A DNA stretch of 58,997 bases. It comes from JAIKWW01 sp052169645. Its GTDB lineage: Bacteria; Bacillota; Clostridia; Peptostreptococcales; Anaerovoracaceae. Each line of letters begins with the position of its first letter. The stretch's first letter is position 1. Below, piece after piece: positions 26,295 to 35,300 of this stretch. Both the position numbers and the translations under genes were made by a program. The stretch spans positions 1 through 58,997 of the forward strand of contig JBQNCA010000009.1 of assembly GCA_052169645.1 (NCBI GenBank), in the 5' to 3' direction. The notes under the pieces are model-generated. The model ran no database searches, was not told where the DNA came from, and saw nothing but the letters and a program-made list of their open reading frames with translations.

Positions 26295-27457
26295 TCAGCC
26301 TCTATTGAGAGTAGACCCTCTATCACTTTGCCTCCTGCAGCTCCGAATACATTTCCCGCTTTGCCGTCAGGTGAAAAGACTACAATTCCTCCTTTCTTTC
26401 CTATAACCGCATCGGAAAGCTCCTCTGCTATATATTTTTTCGTATTCCCGTGCATATCCGTAAAAAGATATGTATCAGAAGCCATAGATCCTATTTTCTT
26501 TATAAGCGATGAAAACGGAATACCTTCCATATCGCCCGCCTTTGTAACGCCCATGCTTTCCAGTCCGCTTCCCACGCTGAAAAAGGCGGTATTTCCATAA
26601 TTAATTGTAAGAATTTCTCTAACGGACATGCCCTCCGGTAAATCCTCTCCGGTAAATGAAGGACTGTCTTCCTCTGTAAAATCTATATAACGTCCTAAAA
26701 AATTATCTTTTGCTTCTATCTTACTGAGACCGTCCGATGCGGATATATATACATTTCTGACCGTATTGTCATTGATATTGCCGTATTTTGCTATCAACGC
26801 ATCAGTGCGTATCATCTTTCCGCCGTCCTCAGAAGCTTTTTCTTCCGACGAAGTCTGCAAAATATCAAATGCAGTATCGAGGATAATCACTTTATCTGCA
26901 ACCTGAGAATCATTATTTTTCTCAAATTCTATGCTCTCAAGCATCCTTACCCAATACATTGCACGCTCACCCGGCACTACCACACGCACAGGTCCGTCCT
27001 TATCGGATAGAGGATGTCCGTCATCAAGATATGCAAGAATTATCTCCTTATTTTTAAAAATATCCGAAGTGACCGCTATGGAATATCCGTCCGCCGCATT
27101 AAATCTCACCATATTATATTCGTCAAGATTCGCTCCATATTCTTTCATGAGCGTTTCCAACAAAGGTCCCGTAGCGTTCACGCTCACCCTTTCCCCGTTT
27201 GAGCGTTCAGCTTTTGCCTTTCTGCTTACACTGTCGAGTTCTCTCAGTTCGGAAAAAGTCACTTTCATATCCGACGAAGCTATACCGTTGAGAACTATAC
27301 AGCTGCTGTCATATTTACTCAAATCATCGGGAATATTTCCCTTATCGGATTTTCCCTTTTCATCACAGCCCGAAAGAATTAAAAGCGCAGCTGCCAAAAT
27401 AAACGCTATAAGCCTTTTCCCCGTGTCTGAAATCCTATAAGCTGTCAAACCCTTCAA
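26291..27457 (-). CDS. Lipoprotein with two SO-like domains
   Basis: This 388-residue protein has a lipobox (LLILSGC, Cys near 31). The first half (about 45-180) shows the molybdopterin-domain-like pattern: VTFSELREL, GPLLETLM, FNAADGYSIAVTSDIF, GPVRVVVPG and YWVRMLESIEF. The second half repeats it more loosely (EGIPFSSLIKKIG). No cofactor-binding Cys or Arg set is visible, so it is more likely a binding protein than an oxidoreductase. The start is TTG at 27457 with GGGGGA about 7 bases upstream. It lies 27 bases after the ECF ATPase gene. Confidence 0.75.
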   Translation of the reverse strand: MKGLTAYRISDTGKRLIAFILAAALLILSGCDEKGKSDKGNIPDDLSKYDSSCIVLNGIASSDMKVTFSELRELDSVSRKAKAERSNGERVSVNATGPLLETLMKEYGANLDEYNMVRFNAADGYSIAVTSDIFKNKEIILAYLDDGHPLSDKDGPVRVVVPGERAMYWVRMLESIEFEKNNDSQVADKVIILDTAFDILQTSSEEKASEDGGKMIRTDALIAKYGNINDNTVRNVYISASDGLSKIEAKDNFLGRYIDFTEEDSPSFTGEDLPEGMSVREILTINYGNTAFFSVGSGLESMGVTKAGDMEGIPFSSLIKKIGSMASDTYLFTDMHGNTKKYIAEELSDAVIGKKGGIVVFSPDGKAGNVFGAAGGKVIEGLLSIEAE

Positions 27458-27484
27458 ATTAAATTCCCCCGTTTCGATATGCCC

Positions 27485-28168
27485 TCAAAAATTGCCGTTC
27501 ATCTCCGTAAATTTTCCGTTTTCAAGCCTCAACACTCTGTCCGCACCCTTCATATACAGCGGATTATGCTCTGCAATCAAAAGCGTTCTTCCTTCACTCT
27601 GCAGCGCATCTATAACACTGCTTACAAGCCCCGCAGCCTTATCGTCCAATCCCGTATAAGGCTCGTCCAGTATTATCGTTTCCGATTCCATAACCAATAC
27701 CCCGGCTATTGATAGAAGCTTTTTTTCTCCGCCTGAAAGCTTCATCGGATCCTTTAATGCAAATTCTTCAAATCCGTATTTTCGCATACATTCATCCACT
27801 CTTCTCCGTATCTCCGCCGGCGACACACAGAGATTTTCAAGTCCGAAGGCAATCTCATCCTCCACAGTGCGGCAAACTATCTGATCATCAGGATTTTGAA
27901 ATACCGTTCCGATTTTTTGAACGATATCCGAACGGCTCATATCGGCTGTACTGCACCCGTCTATCATTATGCGCCCTTCAATGCTCCCCGGTATTTCAGA
28001 AGGAATTATTCCCGCAATAATATACAGAAATGTACTCTTACCGCAGCCGGAAAGGCCGTTTATCACAATTCTTTCACCTCGTTCCGCAGCAAAATCCGCT
28101 CCGTTCAATACCGGATACTCCGTTCCTTTATAAGTAAATGTCAGCCCGGCCGCTTCAAGATATTTCAT
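27485..28168 (-). CDS. ECF transporter ATP-binding subunit
   Basis: This 227-residue ABC ATPase powers an energy-coupling-factor importer. Walker A is GLSGCGKST (near 38-46), the Q-loop region QNPDDQIV near 90, the signature LSGGEKK near 142, Walker B IILDEP near 166 and the switch His in IAEHNP near 200. The DDQIV segment after the Q-loop is typical of EcfA subunits. It starts 4 bases after the preceding gene with AAAGGAAAA inside that gene end. It pairs with the ATPase half of the EcfA-EcfT fusion to give two ATPase sites. Confidence 0.9.
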   Translation of the reverse strand: MKYLEAAGLTFTYKGTEYPVLNGADFAAERGERIVINGLSGCGKSTFLYIIAGIIPSEIPGSIEGRIMIDGCSTADMSRSDIVQKIGTVFQNPDDQIVCRTVEDEIAFGLENLCVSPAEIRRRVDECMRKYGFEEFALKDPMKLSGGEKKLLSIAGVLVMESETIILDEPYTGLDDKAAGLVSSVIDALQSEGRTLLIAEHNPLYMKGADRVLRLENGKFTEMNGNF

Positions 28169-28172
28169 CCCG

Positions 28173-28745
28173 TTATTTTCCTTTTATTTCTATGCGGCAC
28201 AAATATTTTACACTCCGGTTTCCGAAGGCATCCTTCATGACAATTATACGAAAGGGTCCGCTTCCTCCGTTTTTTGCCGATTTCAAAGCTTTACCGTCCT
28301 TCTTATATACCAGAATCACATTATTTTCATCATTTAACTCATCTTTATCATAAGATGCGGTAAATCCGTCCGTCGCTTTAACCGTAACGGAATCCGCATC
28401 ATCAGCTGAGGGATATGCATATAAAATTACATTTTCCAAAGGTACACCCGTGAAAACTCCCTCTTCGTCGGAGCCGCTTCCCGATCTAAGGGTCTTCTTT
28501 ATTTCTACACTGTTCATTGCGCTTACATCATCATAGTCCAATTCCGCCACTTTAACTCCGTCGGCAATAATCTCTATAATGCTACCGTCTGCGCCGCTCA
28601 TATCCCTACCGTTAATCAGTGCCAATATTACGGTTATCAACATGAGTGCGGCTATAACCCCCGTCAATGTGAGTCGATTTTTAAATATTTTTAAGCCTTT
28701 ATCGGACTTTACATACTCATCTTCCGTTTTTCCAATACATTTCAT
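28173..28745 (-). CDS. Single-helix membrane protein with an extracytoplasmic SO-like domain
   Basis: This 190-residue protein has an N-terminal cytoplasmic tail, one helix (LTGVIAALMLITVILAL, about 26-42) and an outside domain. The domain has VFTGVPLENVI, VKATDGFTASYDKDEL, GGSGPFRIIVMKD and VKYLCRIEI, the same order of motifs as the neighbouring lipoproteins. The ATG at 28745 overlaps the S-component stop by one base, with GGTGAG upstream. It probably belongs to the same membrane complex. It is not recognisably an enzyme. Confidence 0.72.
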   Translation of the reverse strand: MKCIGKTEDEYVKSDKGLKIFKNRLTLTGVIAALMLITVILALINGRDMSGADGSIIEIIADGVKVAELDYDDVSAMNSVEIKKTLRSGSGSDEEGVFTGVPLENVILYAYPSADDADSVTVKATDGFTASYDKDELNDENNVILVYKKDGKALKSAKNGGSGPFRIIVMKDAFGNRSVKYLCRIEIKGK

Positions 28746-29284
28746 CACAAATTCTCACCTATTCCGTATTTATCGAGAGCACGAAGCAGCTGCCATGCAA
28801 GCAGTCCTCCCACAGCCCCCGATAATGAAGCTGCACTTACACTCAGCAGCAGCGGTATAAGTGGAAGATTATAAAAAATAACATTTACGCATAAAGTTCC
28901 CGTGACATTGGCAAGCACACAGGCTGTCAATGCTGTCCCCGAACCCTCTATCCTTCTTCGCAGAAGCAGCATCCCCAAATCCATAACCAATCCCGGCATG
29001 GTATAGCTGAAAATACTCATCACTCCATGTGATCCCGGCATACCCGTGAGCATAACCGCTATGCCCTGCACCAAACCCGTAAGCGTTGCCGTCCCTCTCT
29101 TTCCGGTAAGTCCGAACGCTACTGCGAGCCACATCATATACAATCCTCCCGCCAGTGCTCCTCCGGGTATCATCAAAGGGGTACTTATTATATGCGCCAA
29201 GGGTGTAACTACAGGTTTTACGGCTAATCCCAATGCCGCCATCGCCGATATCAAAATAAGCTCCTTTACAGAGAATCGCTTCAC
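28745..29284 (-). CDS. ECF transporter S component (substrate-binding)
   Basis: This 179-residue integral membrane protein has about five to six helices and the small-residue-rich surfaces of S components (IPGGALAGGLYMMW, then GTATLTGLVQGI and MPGSHGVMSIFSYTMPGL). S components bind vitamins, metals or other micronutrients and topple in the membrane when driven by EcfT and the ATPases. The start is GTG at 29284, sharing 2 bases with the DUF2149 stop codon, with GGAGGA upstream. Substrate cannot be assigned; the sequence does not obviously match the biotin, riboflavin or thiamine types. Confidence 0.82.
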   Translation of the reverse strand: MKRFSVKELILISAMAALGLAVKPVVTPLAHIISTPLMIPGGALAGGLYMMWLAVAFGLTGKRGTATLTGLVQGIAVMLTGMPGSHGVMSIFSYTMPGLVMDLGMLLLRRRIEGSGTALTACVLANVTGTLCVNVIFYNLPLIPLLLSVSAASLSGAVGGLLAWQLLRALDKYGIGENL

Positions 29285-29634
29285 TGCCGATCCTCCGCTC
29301 CCTCGGAAGCATCCGTAACCACATACAGTGCACCTGTTTCCTTGTCTCTGTATACGGTTCCGTAGCTTTCATAATCGCCGCTTTTTGTAATATCCTCATT
29401 TTCCTGATTCGACAGTCCCTCAAGCTCCGTAATTTCTTTGCTCGTATCCACCTTAACCTGTTGAGCTGTGGCGCCTACATCAACATTCCAATTTATTATA
29501 AGCGCCAGCATAAGTCCGCATGCAAATACCAGCATCACATCGGCAAGATTTGCAATCCCTTCCATAATATTTATTTCCTGTTTTTCAAACGGTTCACGAC
29601 CGTTCAGCCTTCCGCTTCCGAATCTCCTGAGCAT
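29281..29634 (-). CDS. DUF2149/ExbD-like membrane protein
   Basis: This 117-residue protein has one helix (NLADVMLVFACGLMLALII, about 32-50) with an Asp at the helix start, in the same pattern as ExbD/TolR (DVMLVL) where the Asp carries protons. The outside tail is short and acidic (EGLSNQENEDITKSGDYESY). It matches DUF2149, a family I recall next to MotA/TolQ/ExbB genes in archaea. AAAGGGG lies 6 bases before the ATG at 29634. It probably pairs with the ExbB-like protein at 19834-20538. Confidence 0.8.
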   Translation of the reverse strand: MLRRFGSGRLNGREPFEKQEINIMEGIANLADVMLVFACGLMLALIINWNVDVGATAQQVKVDTSKEITELEGLSNQENEDITKSGDYESYGTVYRDKETGALYVVTDASEGAEDRQ

Positions 29635-29682
29635 ATCAATCCCCTTTATCAATTTCTACTGTTTGAATACAAGCCCGTTATG

Positions 29683-31188
29683 TCACAGCAATATCGTAAT
29701 CAGTAAAAACACCGCAGCGGAAATAATCGCTGCAAAAATATCACAAATATTAAGCCTGAGCCTACGCATACAGGTACGATCAGGCATGGCACGAAACGCT
29801 CTGCTTATCATTGCCGAGTTTATGTTTTCGGTATGCTTTATCGCAGCCGATATTATCGGTATCATCACACGCAGATAGGTATCGACTCTGTCTTTTATAG
29901 GAGCATTTTTAATTCGAGTTCCTCTCATCTGCACTGCTGTAAGCACTTCACGGATTTCCTCATGCAATATAGGTAAAAAACGCAGAGTAATCATAAGCAT
30001 AAATACTATTTCATAAGGAATATGCAGCTGCGTAAACGCCGGAATATAGTCTCTGCTCTCCCCGCTCATAAGTACCAACGCCGAGCATGTAAGTATGAGC
30101 AGCCTGATACATACAGCCAATGCCGTATGAACTCCGTCACTCGTAATTACGGTTAATCCGCATATTTTGACCAAGGCTTCACCGCTTCTTGTAAAAACAC
30201 ATTGCAGAACGAATATACATATTATAAGCCTGAACATTCCCGACGCACGTCGTACGGCTTCCCGCAGAGAAACACCGCCCGCCGCCATAATAACAAGCAA
30301 TGCCGATAAATATGCACTCAAACGCAGCTCATTGCCGCTCAAAACCGCAAGCGTAGACAACAATGCCGTCGTGAAAAGCTTTACACGAGGGTCGATTCCT
30401 GCGAGTAAAAAAACTCCGTTAGATTTGCACCGTACAGGATGATTTCTGCTTTCGTCTCTGTACCGCTCCCTCATATTGAGCATATCCAATCGTATTTCCG
30501 AATCCGCGTATTTTTCTATAAAACCTCGGTCATGACTTACAACAACGATACCGCATCCTTTATTTCTTATTTCCATGAGCATTTCACCCAGTGTCTGTCG
30601 GGCATTCATATCCAATCCCGATGTCGGTTCATCCAAAATCAGATATCTCGTTCTCATTACCGTTACCACAGCCAACATAACACGCTGCTTTTCGCCCCGA
30701 CTAAGCTGTCCGGGATATTTTTCAGCCAGCTTTTCCAGTCCGAATCTTTGCAGCTGCTCATCTATTCTTCTATCCGACTCCTCTTTATCAATACCTTCAT
30801 TCCTGAGTGCATATCCGATTTCTTCCCGTACCGTAGCGCAAAATAATTGCCTTTCCGGCTCCTGATACACATATCCCGCAAGCCGACCGATATCAAAAAT
30901 ATCCATATTCGCTATAGAAATATTGTCTATATAAATCTCACCCTTTTGCGGTTTCAATACTCCTGTAATCAATCTCATCAGTGTGGTCTTCCCCGAGCCG
31001 TTGCTCCCCGTAACTGCGGTTATTCTTCCACTCTCAAATTCACAGGTAATATTTCTCAAAACCGGATTATTTTCGTCACTAATGCCTGACAAATTTCTAT
31101 TTTCATATACATATGTAACATCGTTTACTTTTATCAATTCCAATACGCTCCCGCAGCTCTCTCCGTTCAATACATATGAATTTATCAT
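29683..31188 (-). CDS. Fused ECF ATPase (EcfA) and transmembrane EcfT subunit
   Basis: This 501-residue fusion has an ABC ATPase at about 18-240: Walker A GSNGSGKTT, Q-loop region YQEPERQLF, signature LSRGEKQR, Walker B LILDEP and VVSHD. An EcfT domain follows at about 265-500 with several helices and the coupling motif MRGTRIKN near 428, then SRAF. One chain thus supplies an ATPase site and the coupling protein. The ATG at 31188 overlaps the regulator stop (ATGA). An internal TTG near residue 16 with GGGAG upstream would fit the usual EcfA start better, so the true start is uncertain. Confidence 0.88.
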   Translation of the reverse strand: MINSYVLNGESCGSVLELIKVNDVTYVYENRNLSGISDENNPVLRNITCEFESGRITAVTGSNGSGKTTLMRLITGVLKPQKGEIYIDNISIANMDIFDIGRLAGYVYQEPERQLFCATVREEIGYALRNEGIDKEESDRRIDEQLQRFGLEKLAEKYPGQLSRGEKQRVMLAVVTVMRTRYLILDEPTSGLDMNARQTLGEMLMEIRNKGCGIVVVSHDRGFIEKYADSEIRLDMLNMRERYRDESRNHPVRCKSNGVFLLAGIDPRVKLFTTALLSTLAVLSGNELRLSAYLSALLVIMAAGGVSLREAVRRASGMFRLIICIFVLQCVFTRSGEALVKICGLTVITSDGVHTALAVCIRLLILTCSALVLMSGESRDYIPAFTQLHIPYEIVFMLMITLRFLPILHEEIREVLTAVQMRGTRIKNAPIKDRVDTYLRVMIPIISAAIKHTENINSAMISRAFRAMPDRTCMRRLRLNICDIFAAIISAAVFLLITILL

Positions 31189-32180
31189 CCGTCAGCTTTT
31201 TCTATTATTGAAAATCTGCCTTTTTCATAATCTATAATTCCTTCAGCTTTCATTCGCTTAAGCTCATTTGAAAGAGTCTGTCTGGTTATCCCGAGATGAT
31301 TTGCCATCGCTATGCGATTATCTCTCACCGGAAACGGTGTTTCATCGCTCTTTAACCTTTCCTGCCTCAAATAAGTCATTATCCTTGTACGGACATCCCT
31401 TGCCGAAAGTATCCGCACATGATTCATTCTCCTTATGGATTCATCACAGAGAAGCTCTATCACATTTTTCAGAAATTTTAAATAAACGTCTGTATGCTCT
31501 TTGAAATAATTTAAAATATCATCTCGATTAAAGCTGATTATCGTGGAATTTCCTTCCGAAACCAACTTTGCATAATTCTTTTTCATTCTCGACATTGCCA
31601 CTTCCAACCCTGCCGTCTGATTTTCTCTGTACATACGAGCCTGATGCTCCGAATCGCTATCTATGGTGAGATCCATCAAAATCGAGCCTTCCGCTATAAG
31701 CATAATCCGATCTATTATGTCACCGGCTTTCGATATTATCTCACCCTCGGAACAGCTCAGTCTTTCATATCCGACAGCCTCCGCCATATAGCAGATTTCA
31801 TCCACGGATATATTTTTCATGAGAGGTGAAGCTATCAAAAACTTGAAAACATCTTCCGTCAGACCGTCAGCTTTTTTCTTATCATCATTTTCCGATAGGA
31901 CAGCCTCATCCTGTTGCAATTTATAATCATACCGTTTTTTCTCATCTTGAATTTCACATTCCTTGCCGCACTGTTCATAAGTTATATCCGAGGCTTCATT
32001 CCCGTATAGTCGTATATCTTCAAGGACAGCTTCGAGATCGAACCTTAAAAATTTTTCTATTCTGTAAGCCTTGATTTTTCTCTGCTCAAGCATTTCAAAT
32101 ATTATTTCTCTGGGGATCTGCAATGCAGCGGCAAGCTGATCCGCCGTAAGCAGTTTTTTATCTTCATTCGGGCTGTGCAT
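31185..32180 (-). CDS. Crp-type regulator with an extra N-terminal excisionase-like DNA-binding domain
   Basis: This 331-residue regulator has an N-terminal MerR/excisionase-like winged helix (LTADQLAAALQIPREIIFEML, then KIKAYRIEKFLRF, about 10-55). A charged linker (about 60-110) leads to a cyclic-nucleotide-type beta barrel (about 120-240) and a C-terminal Crp helix-turn-helix (MANHLGITRQTLSNELKRMK, about 290-310). Two DNA-binding domains in one chain are unusual for Crp. The ATG at 32180 has AGGAGG 8 bases upstream; the ATG at 32186 is too close. It heads the ECF operon and overlaps its first gene, so it probably controls the cluster. Confidence 0.85.
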   Translation of the reverse strand: MHSPNEDKKLLTADQLAAALQIPREIIFEMLEQRKIKAYRIEKFLRFDLEAVLEDIRLYGNEASDITYEQCGKECEIQDEKKRYDYKLQQDEAVLSENDDKKKADGLTEDVFKFLIASPLMKNISVDEICYMAEAVGYERLSCSEGEIISKAGDIIDRIMLIAEGSILMDLTIDSDSEHQARMYRENQTAGLEVAMSRMKKNYAKLVSEGNSTIISFNRDDILNYFKEHTDVYLKFLKNVIELLCDESIRRMNHVRILSARDVRTRIMTYLRQERLKSDETPFPVRDNRIAMANHLGITRQTLSNELKRMKAEGIIDYEKGRFSIIEKADG

Positions 32181-32258
32181 TTGCATATCCTCCTAATACC
32201 TTTGTGCAGACTCAAATCACAATCATAAAATTCAATTTATCTAAAGCATTTATAATCT

Positions 32259-32292
32259 GAAGCGGAGACGATCATAAGACCGTCTCTGCTTC
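32259..32292. terminator. Strong hairpin between the giant SLH gene and the Crp gene
   Basis: On the plus strand GAAGCGGAGACG (32259-32270) pairs with CGTCTCTGCTTC (32281-32292), with one G-U pair, around a 10-base loop, then TTGTGTTTTTTT. The flanking genes are both on the minus strand, where the same stem has an A-C mismatch and no U-tract. It probably ends the minus-strand giant gene but would work better for a plus-strand transcript. Confidence 0.6.
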
Positions 32293-32320
32293 TTGTGTTT
32301 TTTTAATTATACTGTTTAAA

Positions 32321-35300
32321 TCAGGACACTTTGGACGCTTTATCTGCAGATGTATCTAAAGAGTCCGCCGATGCATAGCCTTTGACGTTCAATACCTCCG
32401 AAATATAATTCTTCATAATGGTAGCTACCTCGGCTCGTGTAGAATCATTCTTAGGCGACAGAGTTCCGTCGGCATTGCCTTTGATTACGCTGTTTCCCGT
32501 CGCCCACTGCATTGCGGCGACAGCCCAGTCGTCAAGTTGTGCCGAATCTCTGAATTTGTTCGGATTTTCGGATTTTTTCAGAGTTTTTCCGTATTTCTGC
32601 TCATAGCGATACATGATAGCCGCCATCTGTTCTCTTGTCACATTTCCGTCAGGATTGAACTCTCCGTTACCCGTTCCGTTGATTATACCGTTCTCCGATG
32701 CCCATGCCACAGCCGCACTGTACCATTTCCCTTCCGGTACATCCGCAAATCCGCTCTTTCCCGCAGCTGCTTTATCAGCTCCTGCCAGCCTTGAGAGCAC
32801 CGTTACGAACATCGCACGTGTCATGGAAACATCAGGAGCAAATTCCGCATCGGACAAACCTTTAAACAATTCCCGTGACGTTGCAAATGAAACCGAGTCA
32901 TAATACCAATTCCCCGAGCCTACATCACCAAATTTTCCGGAATTGTTCACCAAAAGCACCGAGCCGCTTCCCGGCACAAGCATCATAGCTTTACCGTCGG
33001 AATCAAGCTTGGAATACAGTATCAACGATCTGTTTCCGGCATTATCCGTATAATACGGCACGATTCCCATATTCGAACCGCCCTCGGATATAAGCTTACG
33101 ATAATCGGAAAGTTTCATTTCCAGTACGAGCGGAATACTGTTTATAACGGTATCTCCGCTTTTTAATTCTACATTCATACCCTCACCGACTTCGGCAGGC
33201 TTCATGTTTACAACTATATTTCCTTTTTCGTTCTTCGTATCCGCCAATTTAAGCAAATCATCGTTGGCTATAATTATATTTCCTACATTCGTCCGTACGG
33301 ACAGATCAGCTTTCGTTTCCGCAGCTATTTTATTTATCTGTAATGCAGGCATGCTCACTTCGGCTGATATAACCGCTTTGTCGCCGTCGGCTTTTACCCT
33401 TGCATCAATGCTTATAAGGGCATCGGCATCGCTTTTTAGCTTCGAAACCGCTTTTTCCAAATCGCTTACACTCACAGCAGCCGTTACGGCGCCCTTTTCG
33501 TCAGCCTTGGCAGCTGCAGCTACTTTTTCTATATGTAGAGCTGACGATTGGTTCGTATCGCTTACAGGTTTATTTTCCTGATCGGTTTTTACCGCAGTTC
33601 CGTTGTTGTTTCCCTGCTGTCCAGAGCCGCTCTGCCATGCCAATACGGGATATCCGTTGTTGATATTGTCGGTATCCGCCTTGAATCCTTCACCTAAGGT
33701 ATTGACAAATTCAAGCGATTTCATCTTTTCCGCACTGAGAGCTCCCGAATTGTCGATATCATTATTGCTGTAATATCCGCCTCCCGGAGCGCTTGCTTCC
33801 AGATACCAGCAGTTGCTTACGGAGCTTGCGCCGCCGTTGTTGCTTCCTATAGCCATGGCATATCTGTCATTTCCCGCAGATATCTTTCCGATATTATAGC
33901 AATTAACTATAGGTACCTCATTGCTTCCCGAAATACCTCCTGTCGGGCAGGCATAGCTGCTGCTTACTCTGCCGGAATTATAACAATTTTTGATAATTCC
34001 GCCGTTCCAGCCCGCACCGACTATACCGCCGCAGCCCTTTGAGTCGGTATTTGATATTTGTGCAAAATTGGCACAGTTTTCTATGCTTCCGCCGCCTGCG
34101 GTCTTTCCTATCTTTCCTACTATTCCTCCGACCGAGCGGTTTGCTCTCACCGAGCCTTCCACTGCCACATTTTTCACCGCCGCACCGGAAGGTCTCAGGC
34201 TTTCGGGATCATTGTCGTGAACACCCAGACGTCCTATAAGTCCTACCGACTGACCGTCGCCGAAATTTCCCGTCGTGCACAATCTGTCGCAATTTATATT
34301 GACGGTATGCTGACCTCCGTTGAACACTCCGCAGAAGGATGAGCCTATCTTTGTCGACGAATCGTTTTTCTTCATCAGATACTGCCCGCCTATAGGCATA
34401 TAGTTTCCTTCCGACATATCAAGGTCGGTAGTTACTCTCAGCTCTTTATTTCTAAAATCGGTGATACCGTAGCTGTAATTCGCCGTGCTCATGTTATTGC
34501 CGCCCGACGAGCCGGTCGCCTTCTTTATATATTCGCTTGTGTTCCATTCCTCGGCACTGTACGCCTTATTCCCCGTATATACGGTACATTCTTCATTTAC
34601 AAGACCGTTCACCAGTGCCGCCGCACCTGCAAGCTTCGCTGCGGAACTTATGCTGTATGAGGAATCACTCTCATGTCCTATATACCAGCTTACATCAACA
34701 GATTTTCCGTCCCACTTCGCATCTCCCGAAACATTTATCTGTCCCGGATCCGGCTGCTCCGGCGTATCTCCCGGATTCGTTCCTTCCTTTTTTGTTCTTA
34801 TCGCAAGAGATGCAGAAGCAGCCGATTCGGTATATTGACTGTTTTCCGAAGGCAGATATTTTGCTTGAATCAGATACACCGTATCCGCTTTGAGATTCTT
34901 AAACTCGCTGCTCTCCTGCCATTCGCTCCACGATTCGCCGTTACTATCCGATATCCGGTAAACCGCCTTTGCGGCGGCATCCATAGCTGACGGTGCCGCT
35001 TCCTTGAGCTTTATACCATTTTCCGTTATCACGGCGCCGTCGCTGACGAGCACCGGTGCATCGAGCTGCTCGCTTCCGGCATTTCCGTTATACGTCACGG
35101 TGAAGCTTTCGCTTTCGGCATTCCAAACGACATCTACCGTTTCTTCCCCGTTTACGGTCAATTTGTGATTTTCCGCCATCAGGTAAAAATACAGCTTCGT
35201 TTCTCCGTTTTTGTACCAGTTGGACATCGTATTCGTTATAGCAAGCTGTTCATTCTTGTCCAGTCCTTCCTGCACGAATCCGTACTCGGGCACGCCGCCC

